DNA of 54,976 nucleotides, taken from positions 1 to 54,976 of IMG/VR virus record IMGVR_UViG_3300009124_000015; one strand, written 5' to 3'. Positions 15,331 through 24,822 of this stretch are shown here, piece by piece (positions within the stretch are counted from its first letter, which is position 1; every line of letters starts with the position of its first letter). A program made the translations under genes and the position numbers. Source of the DNA: a virus. Below the pieces are notes generated by a model. It saw only the letters and a program-made list of their open reading frames with translations, had not been told where the DNA came from and did not search any database.

Positions 15331-15717
15331 ATGTCTGCAAAATCTAACTACTTGGAGAACAAGGTGCTAGACCACGTGTTAGGTACATCAGCGTATACTT
15401 CTCCATCTGCCTACCTTTCTTTGTATACGTCCGATCCGGGCGAGGGTGACACCGGTACGGAACTGTCCGGCAGCGGCTACGCTCGTCAGGCCGTATCGTT
15501 TAACGCAGCTTCGAGCGGTTCGGCAACCGGACCAACTGTTGCTAAAGAGTTCACTGCTTCCGGCGGTTCTTGGGGCACGGTAACTCATTTCGGTGTTCAC
15601 GACGCTTCGTCTACCGGTAACCTTCTTTACTATGGTGCCCTAACTGCATCCAAGACCATTGCAGACGGCGACACCCTTCGTTTTGCCGCAGATAGCATCA
15701 CCGTCACTGAGGCGTAA
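15331..15717 (+). CDS. Small tail-fibre-like protein (Gp80-like)
   Basis: The 128-aa protein follows the pattern NYLENKVLDHVLGT..YTSPSAYLSLYTSDP, then GYARQAV, SWGTVTHFGVHDA and GNLLYYGALTASKTIADGD. This is a recurrent small beta protein found beside fibre genes in many phages (from memory, Gp80-like). It probably forms part of the tail tip or a fibre accessory. A GGGAG ribosome-binding site precedes ATG. Confidence 0.7.
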   Translation: MSAKSNYLENKVLDHVLGTSAYTSPSAYLSLYTSDPGEGDTGTELSGSGYARQAVSFNAASSGSATGPTVAKEFTASGGSWGTVTHFGVHDASSTGNLLYYGALTASKTIADGDTLRFAADSITVTEA

Positions 15718-15720
15718 TTT

Positions 15721-18000
15721 ATGGCCCTCGTTGTCGCTGACCGCGTAAAAGAAACGACTACGACCACTGGCACCGGCACGTACACACTTGCCGGTGCCGC
15801 GACTGGTTTCGAGTCGTTTTCTGCTGTCGGGGATGGTAACACGACATACTACTGCTGTACGGACGGCACGGACTTTGAGGTGGGTATCGGTACGTACACC
15901 GCTTCGGGTACGACCCTTGCGCGTACGACAATCCTGCAATCGAGTAACGATAGTCCTAGTGCCAATGCTGAAGTAAATTGGGGTACAGGTACGCGGGACA
16001 TCTTTGTTACGCAACCAGCAGAGAAGGCGGTGTATACGGAAGGTGATGGCGTAGTCCGTACAGAGGTAATTGAACCTGCTAGCGGTATAACTTACGATCC
16101 ACCGGGAAGCAGCGGCAACGAAACGGCGACAGATGTTGCTATTGCGCTACTGAGTGGGAAGCGCGTTGTCTTGGGGTATAATGGCTACATCCGCACTATT
16201 ATTGATGCGGAGTGGGGCCAGCCTTTAGAAATTGGTGCAAGCGGCACCAGTGCGTTTGCTACTACAGAAATCTACGGCGGCTCACAGGGCGTTAAGCTGT
16301 TCTATAACACGTCAACCAAGTTGCAGACGCTTACCGGTGGCGTGGATGTTACCGGAGACATTACTGTTTCTGGCACCGTTGACGGACGCGATGTAGCCAC
16401 AGATGGTACAAAACTCGACGGCATCGAAGCCAGTGCAGACGTAACCGACACCGTTAACGTCACCGCTGCCGGTGCGTTGATGGACAGCGAGGTGACTAAC
16501 CTTGCACAGGTAAAGGCATTCGACTCGTCCGACTACGCTACTGCGGCGCAGGGAACCACTGCTGATGCGGCCCTGCCTAAAGCTGGCGGCACAATGACCG
16601 GCAACCTCGAACTAAACAATGTGGATATTGTTTTTGAGGGCAGCACGGCAGACGCCAACGAAACGACCCTGACCGCAATCAACCCAACAGCGGACAGAAC
16701 AATCTCGTTGCCTAATCAGTCCGGCACCGCGATGGTCACCATTGGTGATAGCTATCGTTCTGGTGTGTCCCAGACGTACAGTGGCTCAACTTATCTCGTG
16801 GACGGAGAGTACCAAGAGATTGCCACCGTCACGCCCAGTGGCAGTTCGCATAACTACTTTTTTGCTGGCAGGATTATTGCCCAGTCCGGCCTAAACGCAC
16901 ACACGCTGAACATCAATGTCGCACTACGGTCTAACACACTGCCAGATTTGTCGTGGACTATTAACTACGACGAGGACGTTATCGGCACGGCGTCACGGTA
17001 CATCACGCCGGTTCTGTTTGTAAAAGAGACAAGCCCCGCCAGCTTCATCCTTGCCGTAGAAGTACACAGCACAATCTATGGGACGCTTACCGCCGACCTA
17101 GATTTCTTCGCGCGGACACAGGCTGACCTTGCTGACATCTCTGTCAACACGACGGACGGCAGCGAAATCACAGCGGTGCCTACCGATTACACTGCGTACC
17201 AGTTCACGAAGACAACCGCGCTGGATAACAACGATCAGTTTGTCTTTAACCAAGATGTTCAATTCACAGGAGACAGCTACAACGTAGTCTGGGACAAGTC
17301 TGACAACGCGCTTGAGTTTGCCGACAATGCGAAGGCAGTATTTGGTGCGGGTGGCGACTTACAGATTTATCATTCAGGCTCTAACTCTGCCATCCTTGAT
17401 TCTGGCACAGGAAATTTAATTATTGGCGCAAATGATTTTCAGGTAACCAACAGCGGGATAACAGAAAATTATATAAAAGCATTTAGTAACGGCGCAGTCG
17501 AACTTTACTACGACAACTCCAAGAAGCTGGAGACGACTACTCGCGGCATTGATATCGACTCGACAGGCTCTGGAAGCGCCGCCGGGGTTAACGTAACAAA
17601 AGACATTGTGTCCGGCACATTTTTTCAAGCGACATACAACGGGACGCTTGCTTCAGGCCGCACTTACAGGCTGCTGTCTCCTAGCACTGACAGCGCGTCT
17701 GAGCCGTTTGTTTGGGAAACCGGAAACTCTCACGCTTTCAACACAGACACTGTTGAACGGCTAAGAATTCACGACAGCGGTATAGACGTAAACGGGTTTG
17801 TGCGTTTTGAGGGTAGCACGGCGGATGCCAACGAAACCACGCTGACAGTCACAGACCCAACAGCCGACCGCACCATCACCCTGCCCGACGCTACCGGCAC
17901 CGTCATAACCACTGGCAACCTAGATGATTTGAGTAACTTTGACTACGGCTTAATAACCGGAGGTGTTACTGTAAGTAATGATTATGGAGCAATAACCTAA
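15721..18000 (+). CDS. Tail fibre protein
   Basis: A 759-aa beta-rich fibre. The N-terminal 110 residues ([22 protein letters not shown]... ending in a TQPAEKAVY segment) match the usual virion-attachment domain of marine phage fibres. Two copies of the module [14 protein letters not shown]...PTADRTI(S/T)LP occur near residues 305 and 700, with a related copy in the fibre at 26383. The segment around 17,200-17,700 is more AT-rich. The protein would take part in host recognition; its stop overlaps the next ATG. Confidence 0.75.
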   Translation: MALVVADRVKETTTTTGTGTYTLAGAATGFESFSAVGDGNTTYYCCTDGTDFEVGIGTYTASGTTLARTTILQSSNDSPSANAEVNWGTGTRDIFVTQPAEKAVYTEGDGVVRTEVIEPASGITYDPPGSSGNETATDVAIALLSGKRVVLGYNGYIRTIIDAEWGQPLEIGASGTSAFATTEIYGGSQGVKLFYNTSTKLQTLTGGVDVTGDITVSGTVDGRDVATDGTKLDGIEASADVTDTVNVTAAGALMDSEVTNLAQVKAFDSSDYATAAQGTTADAALPKAGGTMTGNLELNNVDIVFEGSTADANETTLTAINPTADRTISLPNQSGTAMVTIGDSYRSGVSQTYSGSTYLVDGEYQEIATVTPSGSSHNYFFAGRIIAQSGLNAHTLNINVALRSNTLPDLSWTINYDEDVIGTASRYITPVLFVKETSPASFILAVEVHSTIYGTLTADLDFFARTQADLADISVNTTDGSEITAVPTDYTAYQFTKTTALDNNDQFVFNQDVQFTGDSYNVVWDKSDNALEFADNAKAVFGAGGDLQIYHSGSNSAILDSGTGNLIIGANDFQVTNSGITENYIKAFSNGAVELYYDNSKKLETTTRGIDIDSTGSGSAAGVNVTKDIVSGTFFQATYNGTLASGRTYRLLSPSTDSASEPFVWETGNSHAFNTDTVERLRIHDSGIDVNGFVRFEGSTADANETTLTVTDPTADRTITLPDATGTVITTGNLDDLSNFDYGLITGGVTVSNDYGAIT

Positions 18001-18494
18001 TGGCTACACAAGTACAATTACGTCGAGGTACTACTGCCGAACACAGTACGTTTACTGGTGCTGTTGGTGAAGTTACCATCGACACAGACAAGGATGCTTT
18101 GGTTGTTCACGACAACTCACAGGCCGGTGGCTACCCCGTTGCAAGTCTCCACAATGCACAAGAGTATAGCGCAGCCCAGAACTTCAACGCGACGACACTC
18201 ACGGACGGCGCGACAATCAACTGGGATGCCTCTGCTAATCAAGTAACGAGTGTCACACTAGGTGGCAATCGTACCTTCGCTGCCCCGACGAATATGGTGG
18301 ACGGTGGTGCGTACGTTTTGATTGTCGTACAGGACGGTACAGGTTCGCGTACAATCACATGGAACTCCGTGTTCAAGTGGGTTGGCGGCACGGCACCGAC
18401 ACTGACCACTGCAAATGGTTCACGTGATCAGTTTGTCTTTGTGTCGAATGGTACGAACATGTACGAAATCGGAAGGGCTTTGGACGTAAAATGA
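18000..18494 (+). CDS. Short tail-fibre protein with shared tip domain
   Basis: The 164-aa protein starts [28 protein letters not shown], a common fibre N-terminal motif. Its last about 112 residues (AQEYSAAQNFNATTLTDGATI... to YEIGRALDVK) are closely similar to the C terminus of the 692-aa fibre at 26383. Its start and stop overlap both neighbours (TAATG, ATGA). Confidence 0.7.
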   Translation: MATQVQLRRGTTAEHSTFTGAVGEVTIDTDKDALVVHDNSQAGGYPVASLHNAQEYSAAQNFNATTLTDGATINWDASANQVTSVTLGGNRTFAAPTNMVDGGAYVLIVVQDGTGSRTITWNSVFKWVGGTAPTLTTANGSRDQFVFVSNGTNMYEIGRALDVK

Positions 18495-21400
18495 GTGGTA
18501 TTCTTGGAATTGGTGGTGGTGGTGGCGACACCGAATTTTATCCGTACACACTGGATCAGTCGGTGCGTTTTAACGATGGTGACAGTGGGTATTTTATTCG
18601 CACTCCGGCATCTGATGGAAATCTTGATAGCTGGACATTTAGTGCTTGGACAAAATTAGCAAATGCTGACAATGGTCGTTATTTGCTTGGTGCTTCTATT
18701 GCAACCAGTAAGTGGTTTCACATCGCAGTGAATACCAGCGGTCAGATTGATATCAGACAGTTTAATGGTGCATCATATGACTTTAGAAAAATAACCGATG
18801 CAGTCCTGCGAGATGTGTCAGCGTGGTATCACATCGTGGTTTCTTACGACAGTGCTAATGCAACTGCCGAAGACCGAATTAAAGTTTATCTAAATGGCGA
18901 AAGAGTGACGAGTTTTGGGACAAACACAAACCCGTCTTCTGGTCTTGATAGCTACGTAAATCAAAATCATGCTCATACGATTGGCGCATTTGTAAACAAC
19001 AACGGGTCATCATTTTCAAACTATTATGACGGTTATCTAGCAGAAGTAAATTTAGTAGACGGGACAACTCTACTGCCCACTAGCTTCGGAGAAACAAAGG
19101 CTGGCATCTGGGTGCCTATTGAATACACCGGCAGCTATGGCACCAACGGTTTTTATCTGAACTTCAAAGATGATATCGTGTCGGAAGGTTTCAATACTGT
19201 TACCTATCAGGGCAAGGGAGCAACGCAAAGCATTAGCGGGTTGGGTTTTTCGCCGGACCTAGTTTGGATTAAGTCAAGGACATCTAGTAGTCAGGGGCAT
19301 CGTGTTATTGACACTGTGCGTGGTGCGCCTCTAACCCTTAAAACACATACTACTGATGCTGAATATAACGACACAACTGCGCTGACATCTTTTGATGCTG
19401 ATGGCTTTACTCTAGGTTCTCTTGCAGATGTTAATGGTTCAGGCAATTCCTATGTCGCTTGGGCTTGGGATGCTGGCACAGGTTCCGCCGCAAGTAATAC
19501 TGACGGGTCAATCACCAGCACGGTCAAGGCAAATCCTAGCTATGGGTTTAGCATTGTTAGCTATACTGGCAATGGCACTGATGGGGCTAGTGTAGGTCAT
19601 GGTTTATCTGGTGTTGATTTTCTCATAATCAAAGATAGAGATAATGTTCGCTCATGGATGGTTCATAGTAGTGCGTCAGGTTTTACTGATACTGATTATC
19701 TTTATTTTGATACTACAGATTATAAAGGCAGATATGGTGCCACCAGTTTTCTTAATGGCGCACCCTCTAGCACAGTTATTAATCTTGGCAACCATGCCGC
19801 TACTAATGGGTCAACAACAAACTATATTGCTTATTGTTTTGAAGAAGTTTCTGGTTACAGCAAAATTGGCAGCTACACCGGTACAGGGGCATCAGGAAAT
19901 ACTGTATCCTGCGGTTTCCGTCCTGCTTTCTTGATGGTAAAGCGCACTGACAGCGCACAAAGTTGGTTTATTGTAGATAACACTCGTGAGCCAGACGATA
20001 GTGCTGCTAAAACATTAGAGTTGTCACCCAATGTTGCTGATGCAGAACCTACATATGGTAGTGGAGACGTAGCAACATTTACATCTACTGGATTTGAACT
20101 TGCGGTTGGTAACTTAAACCTTTCCGGCGGCACATACATCTTCATGGCATTTGCCGACACTCGTGACTACGCTTTCTGGAAGGATCAATCTAGCAACGGT
20201 AATCATTTCACACCGGAGAATCTACAGTATACTGACACGCTAAAGGACACGCCGACAAACAACTTTGCGACGTGGAACACATTAAGAAATGGTGCAAATG
20301 TTGCTCTTTCTGAAGGCAACCTGAAGGCTGTCACCAGTGCTACGGTTGCACAGTCGGCTGTTGGAACGATTGGTATGTCTTCTGGAAAGTGGTATTGGGA
20401 AGTGAGAAACGAAGGTGGCTCCCTGAGTTACACAGGAATAGTGGACGAGGGTCATGCGCCTAGCACCTATATCGGTTCTTCAAGCACAGGGAATGGATAC
20501 GCCTACAATACTGGTGGCCAGAAAGTGGGACCGACTAGCGGAACCACAGCAACGTATGGTGCTACCTATACGACAGGAGATATTATCGGTGTTGCATTAG
20601 ATATGGATGCAGGAACGATAGACTTTTATAAAAATAATTCGTCTCAAGGAGAGGCGTTCTCAGGGCTTACCGGCACTTGGTTTCCTGCCGTGTCTGGCAA
20701 CGGTGTTGCGGGAAAGGGAGGTTTTGTTAACTTTGGGCAAGACAGTTCTTTTTCTGGTCTTGAAGTGCCACAAGGCAACACAGATGGCAACGGCATTGGT
20801 GATTTCTACTATGCGCCGCCATCTGGCTTCCTCGCCCTGTGCGCCGCCAACCTGCCAGCACCCGCCATCGACCCGAATGCAGGTCAAACGCCGACAGATT
20901 ACTTTAACACGGTAACTTACACGGGTGTTGGCGGACAGAGTATTACAGGTGTAGGATTTCAACCTGACTTTGTGTGGATTAAAAGCCGGAGTGCTAGCCG
21001 TGACCATAAAGCCACTGATGTAGTCAGGGGCGTTAACAAAGAACTTGTTCCTAATGAAACTTTTACTGAATCAACAAGAACAACAGGACTTACATCATTT
21101 GACAGTGATGGATTTACTGTAGGTTCTGAAAGTGGATATGATAATAGCGGCGACAATTTCGTAGCGTGGAACTGGAAAGCGGGTGGCACGGCAGTCAGCA
21201 ACACTGACGGCAGCATCACCAGTAGCGTGTCGGCCAGCCCTGAGAGTGGGTTTAGCATTGTCACCTATACAGGCACAGGGGCTAACGCAACAGTAGGCCA
21301 CGGTCTAAGCAAAGCGCCAGACATGATTATTTTAAAGAAAAGGACTAACGACACACAAGCGTGGCAAGTCTATCATTCTGGAAACACATCTGCGCCAGAG

Positions 21401-21886
21401 ACTGACAAGCTAACCCTTAACACCACCGCTGCAACAGTTGATGACAACACGACGTGGAATGACACAGCACCAACATCAACGGTGTTCTCAATAGGCACAG
21501 GAAGCGGGACAAACGAAAACACTGACACCTATGTGGCCTACTGTTTCGCCAACACTGACGGTATGGTGAAGGCTGGCAGCTACACCGGCAACAACAGCAC
21601 GACGTTTGTTTACACCGGCTTCCGTCCAGCGTTTGTGATGATAAAGTCGAGCAACCAAACACGAAACTGGATTACGTTTGACAACAAGCGCACACCGACA
21701 AACCAAATGGACGGTCACTTGCATCCAAGTGCAAATATCGCAGAACAAACTGGAACTGACGAAATTGATTTTCTTTCAAACGGTTTCAATCTTCGCAGCC
21801 CCGACAACGACACAAACACATCGGCTTTTGAATACGTTTACCTCGCCTTCGCTGAACAGCCCTTTAAATATGCCAATGCAAGATAA
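18491..21886 (+). CDS. Modular tail spike: LamG, repeat A, SPRY, repeat B
   Basis: This 1131-aa protein is a likely receptor-binding or glycan-binding spike. Residues about 20-225 form a LamG/concanavalin-like domain (SWTFSAWTKL; WYHIVVSYD; KVYLNGERV). Residues 233-556 and 804-1131 are two copies of one unit (FNTVTY.G.G..QSI.G.GF.PD.VWIKSR ... FRPAF.M.K ... YV/FMAFAE/D), resembling DUF7483. Between them, about 615-755, is a SPRY domain (SSGKWYWEV; TGDIIGVALDMDAGTIDFYKNN). The gene is more AT-rich than its surroundings and almost lacks GTACG words, indicating a later acquisition. Confidence 0.75.
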   Translation: MSGILGIGGGGGDTEFYPYTLDQSVRFNDGDSGYFIRTPASDGNLDSWTFSAWTKLANADNGRYLLGASIATSKWFHIAVNTSGQIDIRQFNGASYDFRKITDAVLRDVSAWYHIVVSYDSANATAEDRIKVYLNGERVTSFGTNTNPSSGLDSYVNQNHAHTIGAFVNNNGSSFSNYYDGYLAEVNLVDGTTLLPTSFGETKAGIWVPIEYTGSYGTNGFYLNFKDDIVSEGFNTVTYQGKGATQSISGLGFSPDLVWIKSRTSSSQGHRVIDTVRGAPLTLKTHTTDAEYNDTTALTSFDADGFTLGSLADVNGSGNSYVAWAWDAGTGSAASNTDGSITSTVKANPSYGFSIVSYTGNGTDGASVGHGLSGVDFLIIKDRDNVRSWMVHSSASGFTDTDYLYFDTTDYKGRYGATSFLNGAPSSTVINLGNHAATNGSTTNYIAYCFEEVSGYSKIGSYTGTGASGNTVSCGFRPAFLMVKRTDSAQSWFIVDNTREPDDSAAKTLELSPNVADAEPTYGSGDVATFTSTGFELAVGNLNLSGGTYIFMAFADTRDYAFWKDQSSNGNHFTPENLQYTDTLKDTPTNNFATWNTLRNGANVALSEGNLKAVTSATVAQSAVGTIGMSSGKWYWEVRNEGGSLSYTGIVDEGHAPSTYIGSSSTGNGYAYNTGGQKVGPTSGTTATYGATYTTGDIIGVALDMDAGTIDFYKNNSSQGEAFSGLTGTWFPAVSGNGVAGKGGFVNFGQDSSFSGLEVPQGNTDGNGIGDFYYAPPSGFLALCAANLPAPAIDPNAGQTPTDYFNTVTYTGVGGQSITGVGFQPDFVWIKSRSASRDHKATDVVRGVNKELVPNETFTESTRTTGLTSFDSDGFTVGSESGYDNSGDNFVAWNWKAGGTAVSNTDGSITSSVSASPESGFSIVTYTGTGANATVGHGLSKAPDMIILKKRTNDTQAWQVYHSGNTSAPETDKLTLNTTAATVDDNTTWNDTAPTSTVFSIGTGSGTNENTDTYVAYCFANTDGMVKAGSYTGNNSTTFVYTGFRPAFVMIKSSNQTRNWITFDNKRTPTNQMDGHLHPSANIAEQTGTDEIDFLSNGFNLRSPDNDTNTSAFEYVYLAFAEQPFKYANAR

Positions 21887-21900
21887 CAGGAGACATACCA

Positions 21901-22452
21901 ATGGCATGGAAATACAACAGTAAAATTATTCGAGCAGGGAGAGGTTGGTCTGACAACAACGGCAACCAATATCCGGGCAACTGGCTATCCCTGACTACGG
22001 ATGCAGAAAAGACCGCTGTCGGTCTGGTCTGGGAAGATGACCCGGCACCATACGACAACCGGTTTTACTGGGATGCGAACACTCCCAAAGCACTCGATGA
22101 CGTGAACGAAGTCGATGAAAACGGTGATCCTGTCCTCGACATTGACGGCAACCAACTTGTCACACTTGGCTTGAAGTCCACGTGGAAAAATACCACAAAG
22201 ACGAGAGCAGCCGGTCTACTGCAAGACACCGACTGGTACGTCGTACGCAATGCAGAGACGAGTGTGGCTATTCCTGCTGACGTGACTACGTATCGTGCAG
22301 CAGTACGCACCAAAAGCGGTACAATCGAAACTGCCATCGACAATGCTGCAGATCACGCAGCCTTCGTTGCGCTGTTCGATGCACCCACAGATGCAGATGG
22401 AAACGTAACAGGGAACGCACCGATCAACGACTGGCCCGATCCGCTGGACTAA
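21901..22452 (+). CDS. Tail-fibre assembly chaperone-like protein
   Basis: The 183-aa protein contains AAGLLQDTDWYVVRNAETSVAIPADVTTYRAAVR, the signature (leucine, TDW, P..v..YR..lR) of tail-fibre assembly/chaperone proteins that sit beside fibre genes. The N-terminal half (KYNSKIIRAGRGWSDNNGNQYP...) is likely the substrate-specific part or the fibre attachment. AGGAGA precedes ATG. Confidence 0.65.
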   Translation: MAWKYNSKIIRAGRGWSDNNGNQYPGNWLSLTTDAEKTAVGLVWEDDPAPYDNRFYWDANTPKALDDVNEVDENGDPVLDIDGNQLVTLGLKSTWKNTTKTRAAGLLQDTDWYVVRNAETSVAIPADVTTYRAAVRTKSGTIETAIDNAADHAAFVALFDAPTDADGNVTGNAPINDWPDPLD

Positions 22453-22456
22453 GTAG

Positions 22457-23797
22457 ATGTTTGCATCCTCCTCATTTTCGCAAGCACCTTTTTCGTCTCC
22501 GGGTACTTCGATCTTTGAGGTAACTGCTTCTGTTTCTGGTGCCGCTAGTGTATCAGTATCGGCAGTTCGGGTAAAAGATGCAACAACATCTGTATCGGGT
22601 GCCGCTACCGTATCGGGAAGCGCAACCCGCCGCTTTGTAGGTGCAGCGTCCGTATCCGGTGCTGCTACCGTATCCGGATCGGCAACGTCATTCAAGGCAG
22701 CGACGGCATCTGCGTCCGGTGTGGGTACGATCAGCGGAGCAGCCACTCTCGAAACTCCGGCAGGTGCGTCCGTATCCGGTGCCGGTTCGCAAACGGGAGC
22801 GGCTACAGCCCGTCTCGTTGCAAGCGGCTCTCTTTCCGCGAGTGGCACGTCGAGTGCAACAGGAACAGCCCGTCGTCCGGGTGACTCGGACATCTCCGGT
22901 GCAGCGACGATATCCGGAACTACGCTACTCAGGGCTACGGGTTCGTCGTCAGTATCCGGTGCGGCAACGGTATCGTCGAGCGGGGTACGGGTTCAAGAGG
23001 GTGGTGCCTCTGTATCCGGCGCAACGACGGTATCATCACAAGCCACGCTTCGCGCCCCGGCTGATTCGTCCGTATCCGGTGTGGCAACCACATCATCTGC
23101 CGCAACCCTACGCGCCCCGGCTGACTCGTCCGTATCTGGCGCAGGTACGATTTCCGGAGCGGGAATTAGGGTTCGTACCGGGGAAAGCTTCGTATCCGGT
23201 GCGGGTACGGTTTCTGCAACCGGCGACAAAATACGAGACGGTTCAGCGTCCGTATCGGGTGCAACCACCGTATCTGCGTCTGTGTTGCGGATCAAAGACG
23301 GTACCTCTTCTGTATCCGGCGCAACCACCATATCGGCGGGCGGGGTGCGGATACAAGAGGGTGAGGGTAGCGCCGACGGTGCCGCCTCTCAATCTAGCTC
23401 GGTAGTTCGGATACGTAACGGTGCAGCATCCGTGTCGGGTGCAACGACAGTATCTGCAGCAGGTATTCGAATACAAGTCGTAGCGAGTTCCGTAATCGGA
23501 ACCGGCTCGGTCGCAGGAGTTGCAAGCCGTCTCACAGCAGGAGCCGCATCCGTATCCGGACAGGCAACTGTCGTCGCAACCGGCTTCCGGTCGTTCTTCT
23601 TCGACGCGACACTCTACGAACGCAAGCACGTCGTATTCGTACCCGCAGAACAACAGCGTGTAGTTCACGTCACACAGCCGACAGAACACATCCTTTACGT
23701 CGTACAAGATAAACAACGAATTGTGTTCGTACCCGAAGAAAAACCACGAGTTGTATCTGTGCCACAAGCCGCACAAAGATTAGCAAAGGTAGCATAA
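22457..23797 (+). CDS. Repetitive fibrous protein of eighteen 20-aa repeats
   Basis: The 446-aa protein has a 22-residue head, then residues 23-382 divide exactly into 18 units of 20 residues with consensus xASVSGAxTVSxxAxRxxxG, then a C-terminal segment with Val-rich strands (HVVFVPAEQ, RVVHVTQP, RIVFVPEE, RVVSVP). Such regular Ser/Gly/Val repeats suggest a beta-helical or extended fibre. It sits between the fibre chaperone and another fibre gene. Repeat number is probably variable between relatives. Function in adsorption is inference. Confidence 0.65.
   Translation: MFASSSFSQAPFSSPGTSIFEVTASVSGAASVSVSAVRVKDATTSVSGAATVSGSATRRFVGAASVSGAATVSGSATSFKAATASASGVGTISGAATLETPAGASVSGAGSQTGAATARLVASGSLSASGTSSATGTARRPGDSDISGAATISGTTLLRATGSSSVSGAATVSSSGVRVQEGGASVSGATTVSSQATLRAPADSSVSGVATTSSAATLRAPADSSVSGAGTISGAGIRVRTGESFVSGAGTVSATGDKIRDGSASVSGATTVSASVLRIKDGTSSVSGATTISAGGVRIQEGEGSADGAASQSSSVVRIRNGAASVSGATTVSAAGIRIQVVASSVIGTGSVAGVASRLTAGAASVSGQATVVATGFRSFFFDATLYERKHVVFVPAEQQRVVHVTQPTEHILYVVQDKQRIVFVPEEKPRVVSVPQAAQRLAKVA
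22523..23602 (+). repeat. 60-bp coding tandem repeat, 18 units
   Basis: The DNA repeats with a 60-base period corresponding to the 20-aa units. The best conserved stretch is around TCCGTATCCGGTGC. Units differ at many positions, so this is an old expansion, though some adjacent units (for example the two around 23,041-23,130) are nearly identical and point to recent duplication. Confidence 0.8.
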
Positions 23798-23798
23798 A

Positions 23799-24140
23799 AT
23801 GGCATTACGTTGGCCCGACAAAGACCCGGATGAACAGCTAGACTACACTGTAGACTGGTCCCGATACTTAGACACGCTGACTATTGCGTCTGTTGCGTGG
23901 CGGTACGTACAGGCTGACGGCGCAGAGTCGAGCAGCCTATCCGCTTCGGACACATTCAACGGTTTGACGGTGAACCGCGTCACCAACACCGGTACGACAG
24001 CTACCATCGTGCTTTCTGGTGGCACGGTAAACATAGACAACAAATTGATCTGCGAAGTTACAACGAGTACGTCAACAAAAACAAACGCGGCAATAGTAAC
24101 GAAGCGCGTTATAAACCTTCGGGTGAGGGAGAGAAAGTAG
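23799..24140 (+). CDS. Small fibre-like protein (Phage_fiber_2-like)
   Basis: A 113-aa protein beginning ALRWPDKDPDEQLDYTVDWSRYL. From memory this WPDKDPDE..DY..DW opening marks a small phage fibre domain found throughout tailed phages. The rest is beta-rich with LSGGTVNIDNKLICEV. It probably joins other fibre components at the tail. Confidence 0.7.
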   Translation: MALRWPDKDPDEQLDYTVDWSRYLDTLTIASVAWRYVQADGAESSSLSASDTFNGLTVNRVTNTGTTATIVLSGGTVNIDNKLICEVTTSTSTKTNAAIVTKRVINLRVRERK

Positions 24141-24821
24141 ATGGCATATAATTATCTCGAACTCGTCAACAGCGTTGCTCGTCGCCTCAACGAGACGGAA
24201 CTCACATCCTCCAACTTCTCTACTGCGAAGGGCTTCTACGCAAACATCAAGGATGCGGTGAACGCCTCTATTCGTGACATCAATCAGTATCAACTCTACT
24301 GGCCGTACAACCACAACTCTAACGAAGAGACTCTCGTTGCCGGAGAGACTCGATACACGATTGCTGACGAAGCAAAGTACGTAGACTACGACACCTTTCG
24401 CCTCAAGAGGGACAGTGATCTCGGTATCGGCAACGCACGAAAGTTGCGTCAGATTTCGTACCTCGAATACGTAGACAGATACATCGATCAGGAGGATGAG
24501 ACTGACACTTCAGTGGGTGGCGCACCAGAGTACGTTTTTAGAACACAGGACGGCTACTTTGGCGTCGTGCCTATGCCGGACAAGGCATACACGCTAGAGT
24601 ACGAATACTTTACGTATCCGGTTGATCTTACACTCTTTGACGACGTACCCACCATTCCAGAGCCATACAAGCACGTGATTGTAGACGGGGCTATGTACTA
24701 CTCGTACATGTTCCGCGACAACATGGAGATGGCCTCTATTTCAAAGAACAAGTTCGAAGAGGGCATGAAGAACATGCGTAAGATTCTGGTGAACGAAAAC
24801 GTGTACATGAGGCTAGTCTGA
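24141..24821 (+). CDS. Tail tubular protein A-like (T7 gp11 type)
   Basis: The 226-aa protein begins AYNYLELVNSVARRLNETELTSSNF and contains IKDAVNASIRDINQY and a YEY(F)TYP strand, patterns of T7 gp11-like gatekeeper/adaptor proteins that seal the portal after packaging. Adjacent position to a gp12-like gene supports this. Confidence 0.75.
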   Translation: MAYNYLELVNSVARRLNETELTSSNFSTAKGFYANIKDAVNASIRDINQYQLYWPYNHNSNEETLVAGETRYTIADEAKYVDYDTFRLKRDSDLGIGNARKLRQISYLEYVDRYIDQEDETDTSVGGAPEYVFRTQDGYFGVVPMPDKAYTLEYEYFTYPVDLTLFDDVPTIPEPYKHVIVDGAMYYSYMFRDNMEMASISKNKFEEGMKNMRKILVNENVYMRLV

Positions 24822-24822
24822 G

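Noticed and set aside
22641-23405. Long Arg/Pro-rich frame inside the 20-aa repeat gene, and matching frames on the opposite strand
   Set aside because: These are frames kept open by the 60-bp repeat; composition is unnatural and no start signals are present.
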